From Pseudomonas sp. ok272 (lineage in GTDB: Bacteria; Pseudomonadota; Gammaproteobacteria; Pseudomonadales; Pseudomonadaceae), in contig NZ_FOCB01000013.1 in the NCBI RefSeq assembly GCF_900109995.1, forward strand, positions 1-64,000: DNA of 64,000 nucleotides, read 5' to 3'. The number at the start of each line of letters is the position of its first letter. The first letter of the stretch is position 1. The notes under the pieces are model-generated. The model was not told the DNA's origin and did no database searches. It was given only the letters and a program-made list of their open reading frames with translations. Shown one piece after another: positions 18,614 to 25,670 of the stretch. The translations under genes and the position numbers were made by a program.

Positions 18614-18789
18614 GTGGCGACTCCGTCCGTTGGCTAAAGAATTGGGCGACTGTATCGGCGTGAAGAATCCACGGCAATGCGGTTGTGCGGCGGCTGACGT
18701 AGCGAGCGGGCGTTTTTCCTTCATCAATCCATATATTTTCTGTAGGGTCGAGGGCATGCGAGCTACGCCAAAAACAACAAGAGGCTGAC

Positions 18790-19893
18790 ATGCACACTGA
18801 GTTCCCAGACCTGCCCAGCTACCGTGGGTTGCGTGAGTTGTTCCTCGCGGCGGCGACCGACGCCGGTGCCCACTTGACCGAGTACCCGCACCCACTCAAG
18901 GGGCCGTTTGGCGAGGCGCTGGCCACCGACGTGGCCGTGCTCGGCAACCCCGGCGCCAAGCGTGTCCTGGTGGCCCTGAGCGGAACCCACGGGGTCGAAG
19001 GGTTCTACGGTTCGCAATGCCAGACCCAGTGGCTCAAGGAACTGGCCAGGCGCCCGTTGCCCGATGACGTGGCGGTGGTGATGATCCACCTGATCAACCC
19101 CTGGGGGACCGCGTGGATGCGTCGGGTCAACGAAGACAACATCGACCTGAACCGCAACCACCTGGACTTCGATGCACCGTTGCCGGACAACCGGGCCTAC
19201 GCCGCGCTGCACGACATCTACGCCTTTACCGAGCTGCGGGGGCCACAGCGTGAGCGTGCCGATGCCATGCTCGCCGCGCAGTTGCGCGAACAGGGCTGGC
19301 CGGCGGTGATGTCGATCGTCGAGGGCGGCCAGCACAGCCATCCCGATGGGCTGTTCTATGGCGGGCTGGCGCCGAGCTGGTCGAATCGCACCCTGCACCA
19401 GATCATCACGGCTCATCTGGCCCACGCTGACGTCGCCCTGTGCTTCGACCTGCATACCGGTGCCGGCGAGTACGGCCATCCGATGTTGCTGACCGTGACC
19501 CAGGCCGTCTACCCGGCGCTGGATCAGGCGCAGGCGCTGTATGGCCCATGGCTCTATCCGATCCAGACCGGCGCGCAGGTACTGAGTGACACCGGGATTG
19601 CGGCAACGGCCACCGGCTATACCTCGCAAGCGTTGCTCGAGGCATTGCCCCACACGCGGGTGATGCCGTTCGTGATCGAGTGCGGCACCTATCCGGGCGC
19701 AGTGGTGCATGAACATCTACGTGATGATCATTGGCTGCACCTGCACGGCAACCCCGGCAGCGAAGAGGGGCGGGCCATCAAGTTGGGCCTGCTGGAACAG
19801 TTTTACCCCGCCGACCCGGACTGGCAGGAGATGGTCTGGGTGCGCACCCGGCAGATCTGGGAAAAGGCCCTGTCGGCGCTACCGGATGTTTGA
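18790..19893 (+). CDS. DUF2817 M14-like zinc peptidase
   Basis: 367-aa protein of the DUF2817 group, related to zinc carboxypeptidases (M14). Candidate zinc ligands are H and E in GTHGVEG (about residues 66-72) and a later His in DLHTGAGEYGHP; an Asn-Arg pair (DLNRNHLDF) and a C-terminal Glu (VIECGTYP) complete the usual catalytic set. No signal peptide is seen, so it is probably cytoplasmic. Substrate unknown. It is divergent from ggt. Confidence 0.85.
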   Translation: MHTEFPDLPSYRGLRELFLAAATDAGAHLTEYPHPLKGPFGEALATDVAVLGNPGAKRVLVALSGTHGVEGFYGSQCQTQWLKELARRPLPDDVAVVMIHLINPWGTAWMRRVNEDNIDLNRNHLDFDAPLPDNRAYAALHDIYAFTELRGPQRERADAMLAAQLREQGWPAVMSIVEGGQHSHPDGLFYGGLAPSWSNRTLHQIITAHLAHADVALCFDLHTGAGEYGHPMLLTVTQAVYPALDQAQALYGPWLYPIQTGAQVLSDTGIAATATGYTSQALLEALPHTRVMPFVIECGTYPGAVVHEHLRDDHWLHLHGNPGSEEGRAIKLGLLEQFYPADPDWQEMVWVRTRQIWEKALSALPDV

Positions 19894-19910
19894 GTGACCA
19901 GCGCTACGCT

Positions 19911-19975
19911 CGAGGCGGGCTTCTTGAGGTGATTCATAGACGGCTGTAGGCATCCATGGATCGGTACTTGGTGGC
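19911..19975. repeat. distal attachment-site repeat of the island
   Basis: A 65-bp sequence beginning CGAGGCGGGCTTCTTGAGG and ending GGTACTTGGTGGC matches 22882-22946 with only 3 mismatches in direct orientation. It carries one arm of the tRNA terminator hairpin without its partner arm, as expected for the copy created by integration. Confidence 0.85.
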
Positions 19976-20120
19976 GTCGCCTTCGCGTTTGAAACGCCGA
20001 GGTAGGCGCGAACCACCCGGGATTTGAATGGTCCGCTAATATCGTCCGAGGTCTCCCGATTTCAGATCGGAGTATTCCTGGTGATCTAGGTTCGGCGCCT
20101 CGATTGCTTCCATCGACGAG

Positions 20121-20375
20121 CTACTGTTTGAACCCCGGCAGGCCGTTTGCTTCGCGCCACTCTTTGACGGTTTTGGTTACGCCTTCCGCCGAGTCATCGG
20201 CGTCGTCCTCAGGATAAAAAATCAAATCGGACCCCTTCGGATGTCCGCAAATTGAATTGAAGTGAAACACAAGCTTGCTTTCTTCCTCTTCGCTCTCATC
20301 ATTCCCCATGATGCGCTCAAGCAGGTCTATGAACTCTTGTTCTGTGTAATCCGAAAAACTTTGTTTAGTCGCCAT
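20121..20375 (-). CDS. colicin E/S-pyocin DNase immunity protein
   Basis: 84-aa acidic protein of the Im2/Im9 family, which binds the cognate nuclease domain and protects the producer. Family features are the start SFSDYTEQEFIDLLERI, the acidic loop, and helix III in GSDLIFYP followed by DDSAEG (compare SDLIYYP in Im9). It overlaps the bacteriocin stop codon by 11 bp, the usual coupled arrangement. Confidence 0.93.
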   Translation of the reverse strand: MATKQSFSDYTEQEFIDLLERIMGNDESEEEESKLVFHFNSICGHPKGSDLIFYPEDDADDSAEGVTKTVKEWREANGLPGFKQ

Positions 20376-21630
20376 TTTTATTTTCCTTGTGAATCTCTAC
20401 GTGCCGCTTTGGAGTCATTACAGCTAGGTTATCAACATCATAAACCGCACCACCATGCTGGATATGCTCGATGTGATGTATCTCGTACTTCGCTTTTTCC
20501 CCGTAGTGATCCGGCATAGGGGCAAAAGGCGCCCTGCCATCCATCAGCTTACTTTTGTTTGTGCGCTTGAACTGACTTAGCAGCGTTGGATCGCTCGCCA
20601 CCTCTTCCCAGAACGCCTCCCTGAATTTATCAAAGCTGGAGAACTCACGCCCTCGGAGCGCGTCCGCGATGCGTGTCGGTATCGGTGCGCCTAGGCCTTC
20701 ACCGGCGCCAGCAAGCCAGATGCCCGATACGTCCTCCCCGATACCAGTCACAGTGCCGGGGCCGTAGCGTGGGCCAGTCTTTGAAAACACGATGTACAGC
20801 GAGCTAAGGCCCGTTCCCGCCGGAAAGACCAGAATACAGTCGTCGGTTTCGATGTCGTCCCCAGCCGGATAGCCCTCAATCTGGGAGTCTGTGTTTTCCG
20901 GTATGGGATGAACCAGAATGACGGGGTCGGCGTTGCGCTGCTCAGGGTGGACCAACGGCGGGAGGGCTAGCGGTCCTCTGGGAGTCCACAAAATGGTGAT
21001 GCCGTTCAGGTCCGCTTCCAGTACGGTTTTGGTGGCATTCCATTTGACCTGGACTGTGCGCACGGAATCATCGCCGGACGGGCCGGTATGAATGCCATAG
21101 ACCTGCATTACGCCTTCGGCATCACGACGGAACTGAAAGCGTACACGGGTGGGTGCACGGCTCAGTTGGCGCAGATCATCGTCTTTGTACAGTGTCCCGT
21201 CGCCCATCTGGGTGGAGAGCATTCCCGCAATGAACACCCCTGTAGGGTTGCCGCGCAAGGCCCACCTGAAACCCTTTTGTAGTAGGCCGCTACCAGCGAT
21301 GCGCCCCAGCACTGCGTCGAAGCCTACCGCGAGTTTAAGCGCTTCGATTGACGAGGGGACAAGCATGGGCGCGACCAGCATGACCTTGCCAAAGTCTGAG
21401 GCGGGGACGGTGGCAGTACCGGGCTTAGTGCAGCTCCAGCTTTCAGGTACGCAGGACTTAGCAAAGACCAGGTCTGTACGTTCCTTGGGGCGTGGCCATT
21501 CATCTTTTTTAAGGTGGACGACCGGCTCTGGCTCTCGGGGTGGATTAAACGCGGCCCATGAGGCACCACCGTTCGGAAGTCTCCGACTCCATTCATCGTC
21601 AAAAGGGTTTTTCTTTTTATCCTTGTTCAT
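20365..21630 (-). CDS. short S-type bacteriocin with HNH DNase domain
   Basis: 421-aa bacteriocin from ATG 21630 (AAGG 7 nt upstream); the open frame reaches a TTG at 21696. After about 85 N-terminal residues comes a pyocin-S translocation domain (about 90-290). The C-terminal 135 residues are a colicin E2/E9-type DNase: the DRIA/FWEEV-like stretch (PTRIADALRGREF, AFWEEVASDP) and an intact HNH motif (EIHHIEHIQHGG, DNLAVMTPKRHVEIH). Typical S-pyocins are about 620-780 aa; this one lacks room for the usual receptor-binding N-terminal domain. It may use a short receptor domain or be truncated. It is followed by its immunity gene. Confidence 0.88.
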   Translation of the reverse strand: MNKDKKKNPFDDEWSRRLPNGGASWAAFNPPREPEPVVHLKKDEWPRPKERTDLVFAKSCVPESWSCTKPGTATVPASDFGKVMLVAPMLVPSSIEALKLAVGFDAVLGRIAGSGLLQKGFRWALRGNPTGVFIAGMLSTQMGDGTLYKDDDLRQLSRAPTRVRFQFRRDAEGVMQVYGIHTGPSGDDSVRTVQVKWNATKTVLEADLNGITILWTPRGPLALPPLVHPEQRNADPVILVHPIPENTDSQIEGYPAGDDIETDDCILVFPAGTGLSSLYIVFSKTGPRYGPGTVTGIGEDVSGIWLAGAGEGLGAPIPTRIADALRGREFSSFDKFREAFWEEVASDPTLLSQFKRTNKSKLMDGRAPFAPMPDHYGEKAKYEIHHIEHIQHGGAVYDVDNLAVMTPKRHVEIHKENKNGD

Positions 21631-21730
21631 GACAAGACCTTGTATCGCTTCATGTAGAGCCGGGGGAGCTTGTCGTTCAAAACGAATGTCGGTCAATTTT
21701 GCTCGGTAACCTAAAGTTTCAGATCCGTCG

Positions 21731-22040
21731 AAACTACGAGCGCCGAAGTTCGTAGTTTCATTCGTAGAACCACTCGTAGCTTTGAGTTTCCGCGCACCTG
21801 GTCATGCGCGAAAGTTTGCGCGGAACCTGCGCGGAATGGTCGGCGGTGCGTACCTGGTCAGCCTCAGAGTTACGCAAGGTGCCTTGCGTAGAAACTTGCG
21901 TAGTTTCGCGTTCGACCTAAGTGGTGCTGGTAGGCAGACCAAAACTGCGCGGACGGTTTTGCGCAGCTCGGTGCGCAGCTTTTCTGATTCCGCGCACGGC
22001 GCCTTGCGTGGAAGTTTGCGTGGAGCCGTGCGTGGAGTGG
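21731..22040. repeat. array of 12-bp-spaced CGTRG/CGCRG motifs
   Basis: Between the bacteriocin and the small ORF is a stretch with strong periodicity. Five clusters of two or three motifs occur at exactly or nearly 12-bp spacing: cores at 21751/21763/21775, 21807/21819/21830, 21887/21899, 21948/21962/21974 and 22007/22019/22031. Clusters repeat about every 60-80 bp, and most are preceded by an inverted copy of their own core, for example TACGCAAGG and CCTTGCGTA at 21871-21890. The core is nearly constant within a cluster and differs between clusters. No convincing gene fits; open frames on both strands show a matching 4-residue periodicity. Function unknown. Confidence 0.75.
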
Positions 22041-22112
22041 CTGGCACCCTCGATCAGTACGCAGCCTGAAAAGGCCGGTTTTGCTGCGAGCCAGGTCTTA
22101 ACCCCGGCTAAT

Positions 22113-22135
22113 CTCAAGGGTCCATGACCCTTGAG
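22113..22135. promoter_or_regulatory. perfect 10-bp inverted repeat
   Basis: CTCAAGGGTC and GACCCTTGAG flank a 3-base spacer. No T run follows on either strand, so it does not look like a terminator. It lies just upstream of the small ORF at 22146 and could be an operator or an RNA hairpin near its start. Confidence 0.55.
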
Positions 22136-22145
22136 GGCTGAAATT

Positions 22146-22388
22146 ATGACCAGGTATCGCCTGAGCCAAGCCGGGCACGATTTGAACTACGGCTATCGAC
22201 GTAATGCGCGATTGGCACTTGAGGCGCTTGGCCCAACCTTTACAGAGGAGGAGGCGCTGAGTGCACTCCAACCACTCCAGGCATCGGGAAGGCTTGGTAA
22301 GGGCACGTCCAGAAGCTTCTGGCACCGGTTCGCCACGCTGGGGGCGCATGCCAAAAAGAAAGCGTTCATTGAGTTGGCAGCTAGCTGA
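22146..22388 (+). CDS. unknown small island protein
   Basis: 80-aa basic protein (MTRYRLSQAGHDLNYGYR...) with no recognised family. It starts at ATG 22146 with a weak GAGGG box; an in-frame TTG at 22131 lies inside the preceding palindrome. It is rich in Leu, Ala, Arg and Lys with a helical pattern (TEEEALSALQPLQASGRL) and could be a small DNA-binding protein or excisionase-like factor, but no helix-turn-helix is clear. It may be a real island gene; homologues would decide. Confidence 0.5.
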   Translation: MTRYRLSQAGHDLNYGYRRNARLALEALGPTFTEEEALSALQPLQASGRLGKGTSRSFWHRFATLGAHAKKKAFIELAAS

Positions 22389-22514
22389 TAGCGTTGATTG
22401 ATCCGCCGGGCACTTACTCGTAGTACCGCTCAAGGTCACCAATCTGAATGCTGCCCCGGCATGACCCTCAAAGGGTGGCCGGAGGTTTTCACTCCGAAAA
22501 TGGATGGTTTCCAC

Positions 22515-22545
22515 GGGTAACCCAAAAATGTTTTTTTGGTTACCC
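22515..22545. repeat. hairpin at the integrase breakpoint
   Basis: GGGTAACC and GGTTACCC are separated by an A-rich then T-rich centre that can also pair, giving a long stem. It lies exactly where similarity of the integrase fragment stops (after RVTKK on the minus strand), so it may mark the truncation point. Confidence 0.5.
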
Positions 22546-22815
22546 GGCTCATCTGCTCAAGGATGCCCTGCTTTTCGAGTGCGCGTAGAAGGCTCATCCA
22601 TTCCATCGACAGGATGCCGGTGTAAGGGCGTTTGCCGAGTTCTGGGAAGACGTGACGCTCAAGTGCCCCGATCATACGCTTTGCAGTACCTGCGTCCCAA
22701 CCGCTGAGGCGTGAGGTATGCCATTCGCGGGCGAGTGTTTCAAAGGTATCGTTTGCCGCCTCGACCTCAGCAGCCTTGCGCGCCAGGTTCGTGGCCATCG
22801 GATTTTTGCCTTCGG
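22534..22815 (-). pseudogene. P4-type integrase fragment
   Basis: About 93 codons match the middle of P4-family tyrosine integrases: EGKNP, then TFETLAREWHTSRLSGWD, ALERHVFPELGKRPYTGI and LLRALEKQGILEQMSRV, which is the SAM-like core-binding domain. The N-terminal arm-binding domain and the whole catalytic domain with the R...HxxR...Y residues are absent. It lies beside the tRNA-proximal repeat, the normal place for an integrase, so it is a relic of the enzyme that inserted the island. Confidence 0.8.
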
Positions 22816-22870
22816 CGGCATCACACGATGGGAAGTATAGGGAGAGACAATTACAGACAGCCAGAAACAA

Positions 22871-22897
22871 GAAAGCCCGCACGAGGCGGGCTTCTTG
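22871..22897 (-). terminator. tRNA-Met terminator
   Basis: On the minus strand AAGCCCGC and GCGGGCTT form an 8-bp stem around CTCGT, followed by TCTTGTTTC. It lies about 45 bp behind the tRNA. One arm is included in the attachment repeat. Confidence 0.8.
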
Positions 22898-22946
22898 AGG
22901 TGATTCATAGACTGCTGTAGACATCTATGGATCGGTACTTGGTGGC
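22882..22946. repeat. tRNA-proximal attachment-site repeat
   Basis: Direct repeat partner of 19911-19975 with 3 mismatches over 65 bp. Its end covers the final 7 bases of tRNA-Met including the encoded CCA, so the tRNA 3' end remains intact after integration. Confidence 0.85.
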
Positions 22947-23016
22947 TACACAGGGACTTGAACCCCGGACCCCAGCATTATGAATGCTATGCTCTAACCA
23001 ACTGAGCTATGTAGCC
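22940..23016 (-). tRNA. tRNA-Met (CAT)
   Basis: A full 77-nt cloverleaf reads on the minus strand: acceptor GGCTACA pairs with TGTAGCC, the D-arm holds AGCTCAGTTGG, the anticodon arm TAGCA/TGCTG closes loop TTCATAA (anticodon CAT), the T-arm has GTTCAAGTC, and CCA is encoded. The acceptor starts G-C, so it is elongator rather than initiator. It serves as the integration site of the adjacent island. Confidence 0.95.
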
Positions 23017-23027
23017 AAGTGGCGCGC

Positions 23028-23056
23028 ATTATTGGCTCGTTATGAGGAAGTGTCAA
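23028..23056 (-). promoter_or_regulatory. promoter of tRNA-Met
   Basis: On the minus strand TTGACA and AATAAT are separated by exactly 17 bp and followed by a GC-rich GCGCGCC discriminator, as expected for a stringently controlled stable-RNA promoter. Confidence 0.8.
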
Positions 23057-23233
23057 GCGTAAATCTAAAATATTTCTCTACGCTTTCAACTGCTTATCCC
23101 CGTGCTTGGGGAAAACCGCCCACACCCCCCGTCGAAAACTCGTTAGCTGCCTAATAGGATGGCGCTGCCGCACTCAAAAGTGGCACATTGTTGCACCGGC
23201 AAATGCACTCTCATCCGTTGTATGGAAACTGTT

Positions 23234-24451
23234 ATGGCAACCGACACCCCTCAAGCGGCCGTTTCAACGGCTCCTGCGACATCGCAAAGCAGTCCGTTGG
23301 TCATGAGCATCATTGGCGCAGTGGCATTGGCGCATTTGATCAATGACTTGATCCAGGCGGTCCTGCCGTCGATCTACCCGATGCTCAAGGCCAGCTATGG
23401 CCTGAGCTTCACCCAGATTGGCCTGATTACCTTGACCTTCCAGCTCACGGCGTCGCTGTTGCAGCCGTGGGTCGGGTATTACACCGACCGTCACCCCAAG
23501 CCCTGGCTGTTGCCGGCCGGGACGGTGTGCACGCTGATAGGCATCCTGATGATGTCCCAGGTCGGGAGCTTTGCGCTGATCCTGCTGGCGTCAGGGTTGA
23601 TCGGGGTGGGTTCGTCGACCTTCCACCCGGAGGCTTCGCGTATCGCACGCCTGGCCTCGGGCGGGCGTTTTGGCCTGGCGCAATCGACGTTCCAGGTCGG
23701 TGGCAACGCAGGTTCGGCGCTTGGTCCGTTGTTGGCGGCAGCGATCATCATTCCTTACGGTCAAGGCCAAGTGGCATGGTTCGGGCTGTTCGCGGTGTTT
23801 GCGTTGTTTGTGCTGTATCGGATCAGCCGCTGGTACGCCAATCACTTGAGCCTGTTCAAACTCAAGCAGGGCCAGGCTGCGACGCACGGGCTGTCGAAGA
23901 ATCGGGTCATCGGGGCATTGGTGGTGCTGGGGCTGCTGGTGTTCTCCAAGTACTTCTACATGTCCAGCCTGACCAGCTACTTCACCTTCTACCTGATCGA
24001 GAAGTTCGACCTGTCGGTGGCCAGCTCGCAGTTGCACCTGTTCCTGTTCCTGGGCGCGGTGGCGGCGGGGACCTTCTTCGGCGGGCCGATTGGCGACAAG
24101 ATCGGGCGTAAGGCGGTGATCTGGTTCTCGATCCTCGGCGTGGCACCGTTCACCTTGCTGTTGCCCCATGTCGACCTGTTCTGGACCAGTGTCCTGAGCG
24201 TGGTGATCGGCTTCATCCTGGCCTCGGCATTCTCGGCCATCGTGGTCTACGCCCAGGAGTTGGTGCCGGGCAACGTGGGGATGATCGCCGGGGTGTTCTT
24301 CGGCCTGATGTTCGGCTTCGGCGGTATTGGCGCCGCGTTGCTGGGGTACTTGGCGGACATTCACGGGATCGAATACGTGTACTACCTGTGCTCGTTCCTG
24401 CCGTTGCTGGGTGTGCTGGCGATCTTCTTGCCGCGGACCAAGAAGGCCTGA
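23234..24451 (+). CDS. MFS transporter, Fsr (fosmidomycin resistance) family
   Basis: Twelve-helix MFS exporter of about 405 aa. It resembles Fsr-type drug exporters: the opening ALAHLINDLIQAVLPSIYPML, GYYTDRHPKPWLLPAG in the 2-3 loop and GVGSSTFHPEASRIARLASG are characteristic. ATG 23234 has GGAA at good spacing; ATG 23222 is also possible. It is monocistronic, with a hairpin terminator after the stop. The natural substrate is unknown. Confidence 0.88.
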   Translation: MATDTPQAAVSTAPATSQSSPLVMSIIGAVALAHLINDLIQAVLPSIYPMLKASYGLSFTQIGLITLTFQLTASLLQPWVGYYTDRHPKPWLLPAGTVCTLIGILMMSQVGSFALILLASGLIGVGSSTFHPEASRIARLASGGRFGLAQSTFQVGGNAGSALGPLLAAAIIIPYGQGQVAWFGLFAVFALFVLYRISRWYANHLSLFKLKQGQAATHGLSKNRVIGALVVLGLLVFSKYFYMSSLTSYFTFYLIEKFDLSVASSQLHLFLFLGAVAAGTFFGGPIGDKIGRKAVIWFSILGVAPFTLLLPHVDLFWTSVLSVVIGFILASAFSAIVVYAQELVPGNVGMIAGVFFGLMFGFGGIGAALLGYLADIHGIEYVYYLCSFLPLLGVLAIFLPRTKKA

Positions 24452-24473
24452 TCGAACGCTCCAGGCTCAACGG

Positions 24474-24512
24474 CGAACGCCCCTGCCTTTATTCGGCCAG
24501 GGGCGTTCGTTT
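24474..24512. terminator. hairpin between convergent MFS genes
   Basis: CGAACGCCCCTG and CAGGGGCGTTCG form a 12-bp perfect stem with short T stretches after it. It lies between the end of the Fsr-like gene and the end of the truncated MFS gene, and probably acts for both. Confidence 0.75.
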
Positions 24513-24515
24513 GGC

Positions 24516-25109
24516 TTATAGCGCGCTGCCGTCCTTGATCGTGGCGGTCCACTGGTACGTTTCTGCCTTGGCCTTGGGGGCTCGCACCTGCGAGATGAAC
24601 AGTGCTGCCAAAATAGCCGGGATAGCGCTGAGGATGAAAATCTGACTGACCGGCATCTGCATGGCGATAAATAAACTGCCGAACAGCGGGCCCAGAATCG
24701 ACCCGAATCGCCCCACGCCCAAGGCCCAGCCGGCACCCGTCGCGCGACAATGGGCCGGGTAGAAGTTACTGCTGAACGCGTTAAGTGTCAGTTGCCCGCC
24801 TATCACACACATACCGGTGGCGAAAACCAGCCCGATCATCACCACCTTGTTGTCATGAAACAGGCCGATCAGGATGGTGAACAATCCAGCGGCAGCGAGC
24901 ACGACACACAACAGTTTTGCCTTGTTGGCGACGCGGTCGGCAAAGTAGGACATCGCGCCTGCGCCGATCGTCCCGGCAAACAGGAACAATGAAGTGATCA
25001 AGTTCGCTTCACTGAGGTCGACGCCGTTCTGTTTGAGCAAGGTCGGCAGCCAGCTCACCATGAAGTACAGCAAGATCAACGCCATGAAGAACGTTGCCCA
25101 GATCAAGTT
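24516..25109 (-). pseudogene. truncated MFS transporter (C-terminal half)
   Basis: About 196 codons encode only the last six or so helices of an aromatic-acid:H+ symporter type MFS protein (YFMVSWLPTLLKQNG near the start, then GWALGVGRFGSILGPLFG). The N-terminal half is missing; similarity ends abruptly near 25109 where an IclR coding sequence begins in the opposite direction. It cannot give a working transporter. Confidence 0.85.
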
Positions 25110-25527
25110 GGCCAGGCAGGCTCAAGCCAGTGCATTCATTTCCGTGACGCAGGGCAATGAATGCATGGTGATCATGGTCGCCGACCCCGCAGAGTCGATG
25201 ATGCGCGTGGGGTATCGAATCGGCAGTCGCCATCCTCTTGATCAAGGCGCGGCGGGGATTGCAATTCTTTCCGGGCGCAAGGCGCTGCCCAATGATTCAG
25301 AGGCCGTGATCCAGGCGCGTGAGTTGGGCTACAGCCTGACTCGCGGTCAATTGCAGCCTGGGGCCATTGGTGTGGCGAGCCCGATCAGTTGTCCACACGA
25401 CCAGCATTCTTTTGAAGCCTGTGTGGGTGTGGTTGCCTTGAACTCGCTGGATCTGGATATCGCCACTCAAGCCGTACCCAGAACGGCAGCGATCATTACG
25501 CAATTGCTCGGTGCGGCCCCGACATAA
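25107..25527 (+). pseudogene. truncated IclR-family regulator (effector domain)
   Basis: Codons from about 25107 read as the IclR effector-binding domain (LARQAQASAFISVTQGNE, RIGSRHPLDQGAAGIAILSG, then GAIGVASPI). The N-terminal winged-helix DNA-binding domain is missing. The open frame continues upstream to 24994, but that part is antisense to the MFS remnant and not IclR-like. It is the other side of the same deletion that truncated the MFS gene. Confidence 0.85.
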
Positions 25528-25597
25528 GTTGAAAAGGCCGCTGCCGTGATGCTCGGTCAACTGGGCGGCGGACGCATGATGACCAGCGCTAAGACGC

Positions 25598-25636
25598 AAA
25601 AATCCCCGTATCAACGAATGATTACGGGGATTTTTC
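25598..25636. terminator. bidirectional terminator downstream of ychF
   Basis: AAAAATCCCCGTA and TACGGGGATTTTT form a 13-bp perfect stem with A and T flanks. It ends both the minus-strand ychF operon and plus-strand transcripts from the IclR remnant. Confidence 0.88.
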
Positions 25637-25670
25637 GTTTATCGAGGTCCGTGGGCATCCACGGCCTTCG

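Larger units (their letters stand above)
19911..22946. mobile_element. tRNA-Met-associated bacteriocin island (fossil)
   Basis: A 3-kb segment bounded by 65-bp direct repeats, one of which includes the last bases of tRNA-Met. It holds a bacteriocin/immunity pair, a repeat array, one unknown ORF and a broken P4-type integrase. The composition fits an integrative element that used the tRNA 3' end as its attachment site and has since lost a working integrase. Boundaries are those of the repeats. Confidence 0.8.

Noticed and set aside
16775-18895. 706-aa version of gamma-glutamyltransferase
   Set aside because: The extra 94 N-terminal residues would place the lipoprotein signal internally; GTG 18613 with a GGAGT box gives a normal export signal.
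19976-20060. Degenerate second tRNA at the distal end of the island
   Set aside because: A short string resembles a T-arm, but no acceptor or anticodon stems can be formed, so I do not call a tRNA fragment.
21631-21696. Upstream TTG start for the bacteriocin
   Set aside because: The ATG at 21630 has an AAGG box at good spacing; the 22 extra residues from TTG look unlike a bacteriocin N-terminus.
21731-22040. CRISPR array
   Set aside because: The repeated cores are only about 5-9 bp with 12-bp spacing; CRISPR repeats are 23-50 bp and identical, and no cas gene is present.
21782-22069. 95-codon plus-strand and 81-codon minus-strand frames in the repeat array
   Set aside because: Both show a tetrapeptide repeat caused by the 12-bp DNA period, lack good ribosome sites and match no family I know, so I treat the DNA repeat as the primary feature.
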